A stretch of 64,000 nucleotides of DNA from Streblospio benedicti (taxonomy: Eukaryota > Annelida > Polychaeta > Spionida > Spionidae): contig CM032660.1 of NCBI GenBank assembly GCA_019095985.1, positions 53,486,279 to 53,550,278 on the forward strand, given 5' to 3'. A program made the translations under genes and the position numbers. The notes under the pieces are model-generated. The model made no database searches and had not been told where the DNA came from. It was given only the letters and a program-made list of their open reading frames with translations. Position 1 is the first letter of the stretch. The number at the start of each line of letters is the position of its first letter. Positions 1-13,701 of the stretch are shown here, piece after piece.

Positions 1-330
1 TTGTTTTGAAATGGTCAAAATTACAAATTTTTTAACAACCAAATTTTGATCCTACCAAAAAAAAGATAAAGGACATTCTCCCAACTTTTTAAAATATAAA
101 CCTTCCCCGGCCCCTTAATAAATTTACAAAATTTCTTTTAAACCCCCCCCCAAAAATTTTTAAGAATTGTTTTTCCCCCAATTTTCATTTTTTTTTACCC
201 CAAAAAAATTCCTTTTGTTTTTACAAATTAAATTCATTTCTAACCCCCCAAAAATTTTTCCCAACCCCCGGCTTAAATAATGCTCCCCTAACAAAATATA
301 AAATGTTTTATCAAAAAAACCTCATTGTTT
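1..330. other. Low-complexity start of window, no gene
   Basis: The first 300 bases are runs of A, T and C homopolymers with almost no G. This looks like poor-quality consensus or a degenerate low-complexity tract rather than normal intergenic DNA. No coding signal is seen. Confidence 0.5.
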
Positions 331-334
331 ACTT

Positions 335-740
335 TTTAACCATTATTATAATGTATGCTTATCTGCCGTTGCTACCGTTGTTAATTATAATTTAGCTTAT
401 ATTTTCCATTGAACGTCAATAAACTTACATACAGACATTGTGTTTTCATAAAATTGTCACTACTTCTTTGTTGCCATGGCAACATACAATCAAGTAGATA
501 ATGCTTGTTGTTTTATGAGCATATATATAAATGGCCTGTTTATGTTACCCTCATGGCAAATACACACAAAATTATTATTACTCATTGAATATAGTCATAA
601 CAAACTCAAAAATGTAAATACAAAAATTGAAATTATTGAACTTTATATTACTTTATGTTAATTAGATTTATGCTCATAAGCTCAGTTTGCTTAATTATTT
701 ATTCTGATAGCGTGGATCATTAGCAACGAAATGACGCATT
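335..740. repeat. Repeat, copy 1 of a ~400-bp pair
   Basis: This block aligns over its whole length with 12160-12572 in the same orientation, sharing landmarks such as caataaacttacatacag, ttgccatgg and tatgagcatatatat with scattered substitutions. With 1335-1395 it forms a split copy of the 12160-13085 region, so it is probably part of a local segmental duplication and not just a dispersed element. Confidence 0.75.
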
Positions 741-744
741 AATT

Positions 745-1135
745 GTAGGAATTGACCACGAGATTGGAGTGACACGACAATCGAGTGGTCAATCACCATT
801 CTATCATGACTAAAATCCATTTCATTTTAAAATAAATCATATCATAACATTCAACATTCAAGTCAATTTCGTTTGTTTTGAGCGCGCGGAGACGTCAATT
901 CCTACAGTTTTGAGCGCGCGGAGGCGTTAGTCTAAACTGTTGCTCTCCGCAACAACGAAACACGCTTTACTACGTCAGCGGCTGTATTGATATTGTGAGG
1001 AGATTAGACTAGCGCCCTGGTTTTTTGGGGGGGAGCGTGTTTTCCATCGCAAAATTGAGCACGGAGATTGACCAATCAGTGTGGGTTATTGGCGGTGATT
1101 TTTGCACGGAATGATAGAATGTTTCTTTATACTTT
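745..1135. mobile_element. MITE-like insertion, family shared with 24.7-25.0 kb
   Basis: The left end (tgacacgacaatcgagtgg, then attctatcatg) and the right end (gttattggcggtgat, then gatagaatgtt) are imperfect inverted versions of each other. Both ends recur around 24780-24830 and 24990-25035. The segment is absent from the otherwise matching copy at 12160-13085, consistent with an insertion into copy 1. No coding capacity is seen. Confidence 0.55.
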
Positions 1136-1334
1136 AACATTTCAATCAATACATTTTAGGGGTATTCTGGAATCGTGATTAATAAAGTTGCCAACTTAGA
1201 AAAATATTGTGCTGAGAACCAGTTTCCATTCTATGCTTCCATAATTGACAATATCACAGTGTGTTTGATGTGGATACGTGTGGTGCAGCTTCAACTTTTG
1301 AAAATATCTATCATAAAAAGTTGTCCCATATTTT

Positions 1335-1395
1335 AAAAACTCTATTGGCTACAGTGTAAAAATACACATTGATACTCACGAGTTTCCACCAGGAG
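1335..1395 (-). pseudogene. Detached copy of the 3' edge of ankyrin exon 25
   Basis: The minus strand reads CCTGGTGGAAACTC followed by GTGAGTATCAATG, almost the same as the end of exon 25 (lower edge 13068) and its intron start. The only exonic difference in the aligned part is synonymous (GGT for GGC). About 45 bases of flanking intron also match. The rest of the exon is missing, and the copy lies beyond the end of the ankyrin gene, so it is a duplicated exon edge rather than a working exon. Confidence 0.7.
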
Positions 1396-4300
1396 TTTGA
1401 CCCTTTTAACTTTAATTTGAAGGGACTGAAATAGAAATTTTAGTTAATTGAAATTTCAAGTTATCAATGATTAATTATGTGAAGTAATGTTAAGGAAAAG
1501 TGTTATTTGCTTAATATATCTGTAAATTCGAGTTATTAGAGCTTGAGATAAACAAGCCCAATGTCGCACTGCATGTAATGGTAATTATAGGGTTTAGTTG
1601 TGTGGCCTCTGAAAAACATGACATAATGTTTTGTGGGTTTTTTTTCATTCCCCTCTTAACTGGGTCATAATAAAGTTATGAATGTTCGCCACCTACTGTG
1701 TGTTATTTTTACCTGTGTGCCTTTATAGTTGGTTATAATGGCATTTAAAGTCTCAGGATTGGATACATGGCATTGGTTCACAGGAAGTTATTGTTACATT
1801 ATTTATATTAGTCAACTTTTCTTTCAAACTGTGTGTTCTGTGAATACTTTTTTCTTCACCAGGGCTATTTCTCGAAACAAGTTAAGCCTTTTTGTAAATA
1901 TTGTTTGATGTCCATTTATTATAATCTTTTATCATTGTGATATACTCTACTATTGAATCAGAAATGGTTATTTTATTACCTTCTAATGATCACTGGTGTA
2001 TGATCTTAAAGATTATCTTTTCAAAAACAACAAATTGCACCTTAAATTATACACATATAGTCTAAAGATGTAAATTGCATTCTTTGATCCGAGCTTCATA
2101 GTTTATTGTTCTTTTATACATTTTATGACATAGTGTAGCTCATTAAAATTATTCTGATTTCATCATGTTACTTTTGATATCATAGTTGAAAAAGACAATC
2201 ATAATAAAAACAAAAATGACAAAAGGAAATATTTTATTTCTTTTCCGTAATATCACAGTTTTATATTGAGATACTATATAATTAGTGTAAACATATTTCT
2301 GTTTTCAAGAAATGAAATTGGAATTAGCATGGCAAAAATGCAACATGAACCTTCTCCAATATATATCCAATACGACAATGTTTTATGTTTAGCACAAATT
2401 AATGTAGACCACAAAACCCTAAAAATGTCCATAAAAAATAAATAAGACTTGTATGTAGATGAAAATTGAAAATGTTTGCCAGTTCAACAACTTAAATGGA
2501 TAAAAATGGGCTTTAAGCACAAAGTTACTAAGTGTATACTTTTAAAGCTTAAATACTTTTACAATTGTGATAAAAGAACAAACTAACATAAAAACCTTAT
2601 CCGGACACCTCCATTCAGAAAACTGCGTTCCAATAAAATTGAGAAACAACAAAAACAGGAAACACCTGCAAGTAAATTTCTTTATCTTGTTCAGTTTGAG
2701 TAAATGCTTGGTTTATAATTCTATTATGATAATTAAGAATTTCTAAGCAGCTTCTAAACAAAAAGCTTCTGAGGCACTTCTTGATATCCTGTAGATTTTG
2801 GCAGACACAAAAATATAACATTTGGCACATAAACTGCTGAAAATATGCTGATAAAAAAACAATTTTGACCAACATATTCCCAATAAAACATAGAATATCC
2901 TTTTTGGCAAACACTTAAATTCTTACATTTGAATATCATAACTATTCCTTAAAAGATCACATTGGTAATACTGTATAATAATAGTTCAGAGAATCGAGTA
3001 AAAAGAGCAACAAATTGCTCTATACAATTATGCACTCTATACATTTTATTGAGAAACCCGTTTTGTTGAAAGGAATTTCAATTAAATGTATTTTAACTAA
3101 CCTTTCAGTTTAGTTATAAAAATAATCAGGTTCATAGCAACTTTCTTCATGTCTTCCTTTCCATATTGCCTCCATACTTTTTGCATCATTTTATACAAAT
3201 CAGACATGTAAGTGTACTACACTTTCAGCAAAATTCTACATTACCAGACTAAAACTTTGTAAAATAGCCATTTTGGTAAGAGGCGGACAATAACTGGCAC
3301 AGTTGTGTTTATATGATTTTGGAAATTTCCATTTTAGGTCACGATTTAACATACAATCACTGCATCATGCATTATAATGCATAATAATGGTTTTGTATAA
3401 TCTCTCAAGCATTTCGATATTATGAACCAATCCAAGGCATTTCATCTTTCATTACATCTTAATTTGATATTATAAAGATGAGTATATTTGCAAATTTAAA
3501 GTTTGAAAATGATGAAATATTCTGCAAGCATGCATATGTTTCTAGCTTACTTAGAAACGCAATACTTTTTGTATTGGTGCGACATTTTACTTTAAGTCAT
3601 GTCTTATAATTTTCAAATAAGTGAGGGAAAAAATATTGGGCAAAAAGTAGTGAAATAAAATTGGTATCAGCACAATATGTAAAACCTACAACTTAAAAAA
3701 ATCTATATACATGTATATATCACAATAGATAGAATATATCATTGTTTTGAATAAAATATCACAACTGTATTGTATGAGGAATATGATTCTCAAATAAATA
3801 TAATAATCACAATGTAAACTTGTAACAGTAATTAAGTGCTCATTATAGATTAAAACTGACACTTAAAACATATACCCAACAATATCGGTTCCAGGCAACT
3901 GGCAACATAAATTGAATAATGAATATTATTTAAAACAAATAAAATATCACATAATTACAACCTGAAATAATTTTACAGCATCACATAAATGCGAGTTTTT
4001 GCATGAGAATTGTAAGGTTCATTGTCTTTGTTCATTCTGTAAATAGAATTTCAAGGCATAACAAATTGTTGATTCTATGCAACAAATGTTCAAATACTCA
4101 TTGTGTTCGGTAAAAATCCATTTCTTTTAAAACATTACATAATACATAGCAATACAATTTATGCTAAACCACACGTCTTCATATCTAAATACTAGTCCCA
4201 TGTTGGCTTCAAACATGCAAAATTTCACAAAATTTCTTCTATTGATTTAGTGTAAACATGCTACCTTATCAATGCTGTTAGAAAATAATAATAAAGGCCA

Positions 4301-4500
4301 AGTAATGGTGATAAATGTTTGGTAAATCAGACACCTATCTTGGTAAAATTGAGCTTATTCTGGATTCACTAACAGAATGACCAGGCTGACCAGGCTGAGT
4401 GGCGCGCCCACCCACCTATCTGGGAATTAGTGATTCCACGTCCTCACTGGTTTTGCAGCGTGATTGAGCCTGCTACCTGTTAGACGTAAATTGCTCACTG
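1396..4500. other. No gene seen
   Basis: This is AT-rich sequence downstream of the ankyrin gene. The open frames on both strands are short, lack domain resemblance and have no convincing splice context. It could hold the 3' untranslated region of the ankyrin gene near 4.0-4.5 kb, but I see no decisive polyadenylation signal. Confidence 0.5.
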
Positions 4501-4511
4501 GGAAGGGAAGC

Positions 4512-4610
4512 CTGCTAGAAGGTGAGCAGCTGCTAGAAGGTGAGCATGCCTGCTAGAAGGTGAGCATGCCTGCTAGAAGGTGAGCATGCCTGCTAGAAGG
4601 TGAGCATGCC
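4512..4610. repeat. 20-bp minisatellite containing the stop codon
   Basis: Four perfect copies of a 20-base unit (tgctagaaggtgagcatgcc) plus one slightly shorter variant lie head to tail. On the minus strand each unit spells GGCATGCTCACCTTCTAG, the last codons and TAG stop of the CH-ankyrin gene. The innermost unit is the real end of the reading frame, so the array grew from the stop-codon edge into the 3' untranslated region. Confidence 0.9.
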
Positions 4611-4762
4611 GGTCTGCCTGCGTATGGGGGGCAGGGTGGTGGGTTTGGCGGGGGCCGGGGGGTGCACGGTGGAGGCGGCGGCCGTCAGCAGCAGCTGGTG
4701 CGGCTGCTTCACCCGCTTGCTGATGGCGCGGATCAGGTCGCGAGAGTGCTTCAGGTTGTACG
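4593..4762 (-). CDS. CH-ankyrin exon 28 (last, stop codon)
   Basis: Encodes AYNLKHSRDLIRAISKRVKQ, an Ala/Pro-rich stretch and LPPIRRQTGMLTF before TAG. The exon 27 helix and AYNLKHSRDLIRAI may form one small C-terminal fold. The stop lies in the innermost unit of the 20-bp minisatellite. Confidence 0.85.
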
Positions 4763-7700
4763 CTGCCGGGAATAAGATACAGCGTGTTATTTCTAAGGGT
4801 TGTCATATGTGTTTGGGTACGATATGAGTTATATTATGTCTGTAGAAAACGACGAGTTCGCACAGAGTGTGGGAAAGTAGGATACATAACTATTATTACT
4901 GAACGAACTTTTACAGGCACCTTATACAGCCTGATACTGGAATAAATACAGGTAGGTGTGGTTTTAAGGTCTGTTTAAACAAACATAATTGGGTCATGAG
5001 TGTAAGTTCTAGAGTGATAGCTGGTTCCATTCTGTAAAGGTTTGTGTGGAGAAAATTCACTTTAGTCTTGTGTTAATAATGTTTTTCTGTGGAAATTGTA
5101 GTTTTCATAGTCATGTTCCGTTATTACTGGCATTTACGGTCGATTTCATACATGTTGACGCATGATTCTGCGCATGTCTGAGCGACCTTTCCAACATAAA
5201 CAATAGTAGTGTGGGCAATTTAAGAGAAAGTGTTCATTATTTCCTACCTTTGAGTCGGGCCCGGATCTCCTCGCTGAAGTAGCCACACTCAATCCAGTCC
5301 TCGTAGTCCATGATCAGGTCAAACTGACCTACAATTTAGCTGTAAAAGTTTCAAAAAGTTTCAAAATAAAAAAATCCACTGTGCACCCTGCATGTTTTTG
5401 ATGCGGACGTTGGCGCCGGCGTCAATGAGGACGCTGGCTGCTGATTGGTTGTTGCACTGGCAGGCGAAGAACAGGGGCGTGGCTCCGTCGGCGTTGGTGG
5501 CGTCGATCTCGGCGCCGTACGCCAGCAGCAGCTCCAGCACGTCAGTCATGCCGGGATGCCGCAGAATGAAATGAAGCGTAGTTTTTGATGCTCCCTGGGA
5601 TGTATGCAGTGCAAACTCCACATAGTGCACGAACCCTTGGGGAGTACACAGTGGTATCCATGTCAGTGCTGGATGTTGCCCCTGATGGAGTGTTTGTATC
5701 TAATGTTGGGGATTCAAATCTGGTTGGGATATGGATTGGTTGAACTTTGATGGTTTAATCTGTATGAATGTATGATTTGAATAAGATATTGTTGGTGGTA
5801 TGGTTAGTAAACCATGAACTGTTTGATACTTGTGCCCCTCACTTTCTAAGATCAGGCCTTTTGGTCCTCGAGGATATCCACTCAGGGCCAAAATATCTCT
5901 GATTTTTGTTTTTCAAAAATCATTATTTTTATGGTTTGAAATTTCCACTGCCTCTCAATAATCATATCTTCTATTGTATTTAACGACCATGAAGCACTGT
6001 ACTTACAGGATGATCTGGGAGTGACGCAGTGGTATTAGATGTGTCCCTTTTTTGTAATGCAAATTATTGTTGTACCATCCTCATCAATTCTTAGAAGCAT
6101 GCAGTTGAAATTTGTGAACATTGGTAAATGGGCTTGAAACTCACGATAGGCCTGGAATTCTAGGATTTTTTCTCCTCCGGGAGGAAATGTGTTGCTAACC
6201 GTCCAAAATATGAGGCATTGGTTTTATTACAGTTCAAGATTATTGATTTTTGATATTACAGTTGAATAAACCTTGTTGTGCTATGTACATAGCATGAACT
6301 CTTTAGTGTACATTGATCCTTAATGAGCATTAACTTGTTTGATTTTAATTATTTCCAGGATGTGGTTAGAATGAAATGAAATATGGAAATCCTGTGGGGT
6401 ACATTGAGTTGATATGGTTCATCAGGAGTGGGGGCAGAACCCTGGCAGGAAATTAAGTGTGGTTGTACCATCCCCCCCCCACCTAAGTTTCATTTATAAC
6501 TGAAGTCTGAAAACTATCTAAGGTACTAACATAATTTTTAGCTCAAAAGTAATGAATCTCACTTTTTATCCCAACAAAACATTATTGTGAAACACAATGC
6601 AAACTGAATCCAAAATATATGGCAATGTGTTTTTTTTACAGTTCAGATATCATTGTTTGGAATATTACAGTTTAAATGGGAAAACGCATTGTACATAGCA
6701 CTATTATTTTAGGACCTATTGATTCATCAAATGAGCATTAACTTGTTTGATTTTAATGATTTCTGGGATGTGGTTAGAATGAAATTTAACATGGAAATCC
6801 TGGCTTTCTATGGTTCATCAGGGTCTGGGGCAGAACCCTGGTGGGGAACCAGGCCAGGGGAGTGACACCGCAACCCTCTACCCCCACCCCTCCCTGCCTA
6901 AGTTTCATTTATACCTGAACTCTGAAAACTATCAAGGGTACTAACATAGTTTTTAGCTCAAAAGTAATGAATAAAGCTTTGATCATAACAAAAAATAATT
7001 GTGAAACACATTGCCAACTGAATGGAAATAACTATCATATCTATCATATCTATCTTGTGAATGGTGTCACATACATGTACTTTGTACAACAAGGAAGAGG
7101 AAGTAAAATTAAATAGGAAAACTCGTTTTAAAGATATTATATAAGACTTGAGTTATTTTTCAGATGTTTTTTCATGAAAATATAAAGCAAATCATATAAA
7201 GATGTTTGTACTAAGAAAAAAAAAGAGGAAGAAGTCTGACTTACATGTATTCAGATTCAATATATTGTTTTTTGCAAAGTCTCACACTACATATACCTAA
7301 AATGCAAACTTCCTCTAAACTAAATTCATTGTTTGATAACATAATCCATTGAATTCATGTTTTTTTAGAAAGTGGCTTAATGATTTCATCCATAACTTAC
7401 ATGTTACATGTGTTACTTGATATTATCGTGCTTTTTACTGAAAGATATGTTCAGAAATTGAAAATGATGAAAATCAATTCTCGAAGGGAACTGATCAAGA
7501 ATTAAAACCTAAAATGTGGGCTGTTTTCTTTCCCCCCACAAAGATTGCACTAACCACATTATTCTTTTTCCATTTCTCAACATTTTCATTACATGGTAGG
7601 ATATTATTCAGAATCTTTAAACTTGTTTCAGCTATTTAATATCACAATAGCAATCTTATGAAGATAAACCTGGTGAAAATCAATATTGTTATTGAAAAAA

Positions 7701-10700
7701 CACCCGCCAATATGCTTGGCATGTTAGTCTTGAAGTTCTGATTCCATGATACAAGTATACATATAAAAGAAATTTGCCTTAGCTTTTGTAATGTTTACTT
7801 TGTCGTAAAGGATTGCACATTTAAATCGTTTGACTCAACGTAAGCCAACTCATTGTTACAGTGGAACCTTCCAATAGGACCACCTCTATACACTCACAAC
7901 CTCCATACAGAGCCCACCTCTGTACAGAGCCCACCTCTGTACAGAGACCACCTCTGTACAGAGACGACTTTATTTTTTGCAGTCCCAAGCCTTCATATAG
8001 AGACCACCGTGAACCTCCATACAGAGACAAGCTGTCCATTGAGAGACCATGTTTTGTTTTTTTATTGCGAGTCTCCATGTATGTTGTTGTCTTATTTAAA
8101 GGTTCATTCCACTGTATAAGGTTACTGTGCATTTTTTGCATGGGCTGTGATAGAAAATGTAACCTCCTCCACCACCCTAAATTTACCTTACTGATGTCTT
8201 ATATAATATGCTTGAGAGGAAATGAAATATTGAGATAACAGAAAATTCCAGAGAAGCAATATCAAGATACCAGGGTTCTACTGTACTTTTGCTCTCTATA
8301 TATAGTTTTTAGTGTCCTATTCAAATATTATGCAGCATATTGTCTAGTGCTGGGTGATCAACCAAGCTCAAACTGCCTTTGATATAACAAGGCACAGAAA
8401 GAGGAAGTAAGATAGACCGGTTCAAACAGGATAAACGTAACTTTATTTTGGTTAAGGCCGGTTTGGATATAATATAGCATTCCAACTTGTCGAACAAATA
8501 TCTCCAAATGGCGATTTTTGTGACGATGATAATTCTCTCACTCTGTGTGTTTCATGTGGGTTGTAGAGAGATTGGCAGGTCCGGTGTAAAGCACATGATG
8601 ATGCACAAGAGAAGCATTCACGATGGTGCCAGGGCATACAACTACTGTTTAAATGAGTTTGTGGGTCTGTATCATGATAACGTGTATACATACCATGGTG
8701 TGTGTAAATCTCGACAGAATCTGAAGCTGTGTAAAGACAAACGTGAGAAAGGCGTATCCAAGAGTAGAGAAACACATCACAAAAGGATATCAAGATGTGG
8801 TTGAGAAGACAGCAGATTTCTGGTGCACGTACAACACGACCCACCACCGACCCCATGAACCCTTCATCAACATGGCCGACATGTACCGCAAGTATAACCA
8901 GTGTCCATATGTGACTGACATTATGCTAACACACGAGGATTATTCACCACGGATCAAACTTGGCTATGGGAGAGCTAAGTTAGCAAACGCTATCCTGATC
9001 AACACTGGTGCTGCTGGACTGAGTCTGTGGCGGCACAACCATCAGTACAGCGACCCTCACGACCCCGTGTACAAGGCACTCAGTGCGGGATACTGTGATG
9101 AGTATAAGCATAAGACATACCTCACTGACAACATCATGAGCAGGTACTGTGTGGTTGCCAAGAATATATCCATTGATCTGGATGATGTTCTGGATACATA
9201 TGAGAGACACACCTTGGGCCTGTACAACTGGACCACGAGCCTCTGTACTGAGTATGAAGACGTTTTAGAGCAGGTGATAAGGATCTCACAGCTAGACAAG
9301 TGGCTCAGTAACCAGAAGAAACCTGATCTATCACCATGTCATGACCACAACATCTACATAGAGGGAGCCACTTGCATCATCATGTTCCACACAACACTTC
9401 CTCCTTACTCAGACCTTCACAATGTCATTCCAAATTTTGCCAAGAACATAGCAGAACTGAACTCCTGCTGGAACAAAGTCACATCTGGATGTCCCCAACC
9501 AAGCAGTGCCAGCAGAAACATGAGTCTCATCATTGAGATTTACAACCTGGCGATTGATATCAGCAAGGAGGATTCAGCTCTGGTCTGGGACGTCATGTGG
9601 TCGTGGTCAGATTCTTACAAGAAAACGGGATATGCACAGAATTTGTTGCAGCTGCTCTACCAGAAGCTATCACCACGCGCACGCAGCTCCTCATCCTTCC
9701 CACTGGCGTTTGGCAGCAGCCTGGAGGTGGCACTAAACCTCTCGTCTTCACCTGCTCACGTCACAGCTCTCTTCAGCAAACTCTCCTCTGCCTTAGACAA
9801 GGTATCAGCCGTGGGCAATGATGATTATTACAGTGTCAACATATTTGAGGGATTCCACTCCATGAATGTCTATGTACTAGATCTACTGTTCCTATGCTTC
9901 CAGCCTCTGTATGAGCTGTTTGTAGAAGTGGGTGAGTTTGTGCAGTACAAGGGTCTCTGCCCAAAGTGGTGGCTACCAACACCATGTGGGGCGTAGGATG
10001 TATGGGACACAGTAGACAGATATACAGTGAATAATGGATTCCTAAGTGTCTAAAGAATTCTTTTTTCTTGAAATCATTTATTTACATTATTATAAGCTAA
10101 TGCATGAGAAAAGTTTCATTTATTCAGTTTTTCCTTTGTTTACTCTTCTTTCGTTGATCCATGTATTCATATTCCTTTTCTGAAAAGTGTATAATTTATT
10201 GTCTATAAAAATGATTATTGACTTTGGTTCACTGATTTATGGAAGGCAACCATAAAAAATGTATTTGTAAATAACATAATAAATGATTGAAAATTTATTC
10301 TGGAGGCAACCAGAGGTTTGAATTAAATTATATACCAAATTAAATGTATTAAGTATTAAAAATGTTGTAAATAGTTCATCTGATTATGTTTATCATGAAT
10401 TGGCTCAATAAGTAAAAACATCATTACTATCCAAAATATGTTCGCTAATTTTTGGACTTTGTTAAATGATTATCTCCTCTTTAATAGTGAGCCCTTCTGT
10501 AAATCGTTCATGGATCATGGTTTTACAGAATATGTTTTCATTTTGTAAAATGAGATTCATTGGATTTAATTTTTTATAACAAAATATCACTAATTTGCAG
10601 CTTTAAATCCATCATGTAAACTTACTGGGATGTCTTAATAGAGCGCGGACATTTTCAATGTCCATGGGTTCAAATTTTAGGGTCACCACTTGGCAGAAAA

Positions 10701-13619
10701 GTGCTTTGTGTACATTAGAACCTTCAATCGAGAACACCTCTATACCAAATACACCACCTCTATTATAAGATGATTTATAACAGTCCCAAGGCTTCATAAA
10801 AAGACCATTATTCAAACGTTTTAAAGAGACCACCCCTATATTAAACCACTTGACGCCAGTCCTTGGGCAACCCTTAATAGGGATGTTCTACTTCATCTGA
10901 GAATATCTGTGCCATGGAGCTGTGTTGTTCCCATTACCATAGACACTAACCTTTCATCCCATAATTTTGCAGCCCCAATCACACAAACTTTCTACTGACT
11001 TAAGTTTATTGGGAGCTTCAAGTCAATTGCAGGATGCATTGATTCCGAGCCAAGTATACAGAAACTCCCAGAACTGGTATTATGTTGAACTTCTTTCGAT
11101 CCAAAAGATTCAATCTTGTGGTGATAGCGCGATTCCACCTCTCTTCCTTCAGTCTTAAAGGTTGTTCCAAACACTCTTTCTCCATATCATATGGGATCCC
11201 ATTTGGTAGGTACTATCAGGGATGGGTGGGTGGTGTCAAAATGTGGACATTTAGGAATGGTTTTTATTTTGGATGCTTGGTGTCTTGACTTTCTTTTCAT
11301 CATCTACTGTTGTTATATGGTTCAGAAAACCTCCGCCAGTGAATCATACTTGATGCTTATGTTTGCTGTGTAGTTAGTGTTTTATCATGTGGTTGTAGTT
11401 TGGACCTTCTAAATAAGAATACTTAAAGCCAATGTTAGCAAAATAATAATAATGATAATGATTTTCATTTTCACCTATTACAGCAGAGGATGGTCACCTT
11501 GCCATGTTTACATAGTAAAAAAACTTGCCTTTCAATGAATGACGCTTTTGGCTTGATCTTGGAATGTTGTGTGTATGGGGGATGCTGTCATGGGTGCTTT
11601 CAGGATGGGTAAAAAATGCTGTAAAAATATATTTATACACTCACTAAATATGTCTTTTTCTATGCCCATGGAGGGCATTGTGTCTTCCCATTTATAAGAA
11701 CACTCAACATTTCCTCACTTAGATTTTCATTTTACATGCCAAGTCAATGGATTTCAGCAATGATTTAGTTGGGATCTAATTATACGAGTATGTAACTGGA
11801 GTGATTCAATGTGATTCTCAGCATGCCTCTATGGCCACACGGGTATAAGCTAGTAACAAAAGTAATAAGCAGTTGTAACACAATCCCCATCTTAAATAAA
11901 TAGTTATAATTATGACAATAGTGAGCCCTTGTGTAAAATGTGTGAATTTGCTGGGTTAGAATTCATTGTTACCTCTTTAGACTTAAATTAATGAGGATGA
12001 TTACTGGAATTTTAACTGCCTACCAGATGCATTTTTTAAATTACCTGTTATCATATGTAGATTTTTGTATTTTAAGGTTTTACTTTTTTACTCTTGTGTA
12101 TCTATTAACAAAATGTACAATGTTAGATTATCGATGTAACACCACATTTGTATAACTCTTACTTTTAACCATTATTATAATGTATGGTTATCTGCAATTT
12201 TATATTGTTGACATTGATTATATAATACACTTATATTTCCATTGGATGTCAATAAACTTACATACAGAAATTGTGTTTTCATCAAATTGACACCATTACT
12301 TTTGTTGCCATGGCTACATACAATCAAGTAGATAGTGCTCGTTGCTTTATGAGCATATATATCAATGGTCAGTTAACCTCATGGCAAATATGCAAAAAAA
12401 TATTAATTCATTGAATAGTCATAACACACTCAAAATTTTTAATACAAGAATTGAAATTATTGAATTTTATACTACTTTATGTTAATTAGCTTTACGCTCA
12501 TAAGATTAATTTGCTTAATCAAATAATTATTTAATTATGTTTTATTCTGATAGCATGTATCATTAGCAACAAAATGGTGCAATAAACAGAAAACGTAAAG
12601 AAATATACTCTAATCTGGGCAGAGAGTAAAAGATTATACTTCTTTTCAAAAATGGCCTTATGAGAGGGTATTTGTAATTTTAAATCTCTAATAATACTAG
12701 ATTCCTCTCTTTGTCTATCATAAGAGAATATTGTAACCAGTTTCTGTAAATAATAAAAACAATTACTCCTATATAAGTGGTCCCAATTACGGAATTTCGG
12801 AAAAACACACAAATGGCTTAAAAAATGTGTCAAATGCACGAATATGGGCTCTAGAATCATCATTGCTGCATTGTTCAGACTTTCTAGGGAAAACTGTTTT
12901 AAAATCTGATCGTGGGTGAACAGGCAAAGGTGCAGATAACGTATTATATTTTTTGATTAACTTTAATAGTAATCTATTGTGAACACTTGACAACTGGTGT
13001 AAGAATTTTTGCATCGCATCAACTCTATTGGCAACAGGTAGCTGTAAGAATGCACATTGATACTCACGAGTTTCCGCCAGGATAATCCGGATTAGGATTA
13101 GCTCCGTGATCGAGGATGAACTTGACAGCATCAGCACGATGGTCCCTGAAACCGTGACAACCAAGGATGAGTGTTTTCTCAGACATATGCTGTTCAGGAG
13201 TGTGAAGCAGACATTAAACATAGCCGCGATCATTAGTGAAGTGGTGACGGGGTTTTTAAATCATGTACATTTGCATTGGTGTATTGACATAGACTGACAA
13301 AGAGACATCGTTCAGGACAGTCGCTCAGGCCACCATGGGTTTAATGAATATCACCAGTAAAGTTTAGATTGAACAATGTTTGCAGATCCCGTCCTGTTCT
13401 ATGAGCCTGGCCTGGGTCTGAGGGGGAGGTGAAGCTAAGCCAATACAGCATTATTTCTGTGGAGGTTTTCTTTTTTTCGTGTATGTGTGTGCATGCGTGC
13501 GTGTATGTGTGTGTGTGTGTGTGCGTGCGTGTGTGCATGTGCGTGTGTATGACTGTGTGTGTGCATGTGTGTGGAGTGTATGTCTGTGTATGTGTGTGTG
13601 TGTGTCTGTATCTCTGTGT

Positions 13620-13701
<82 letters not shown>

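Noticed and set aside
4512-4610. CRISPR-like array
   Set aside because: Head-to-tail 20-bp units without spacers in a eukaryotic gene; a minisatellite.
4573-4827. Open frames in other phases over the last ankyrin exon
   Set aside because: They disagree with the phase carried from exon 27 and with the ankyrin-gene frame ending in GMLTF.
5387-5600. U12-type AT-AC intron between exons 25 and 26
   Set aside because: The donor at exon 25 is GTGAGT and no TCCTTAAC-like branch site lies before the AC.
7821-8238. Open frames of about 90-125 residues on both strands
   Set aside because: Products of internal tandem words in a MITE-like element, without start context or homology.
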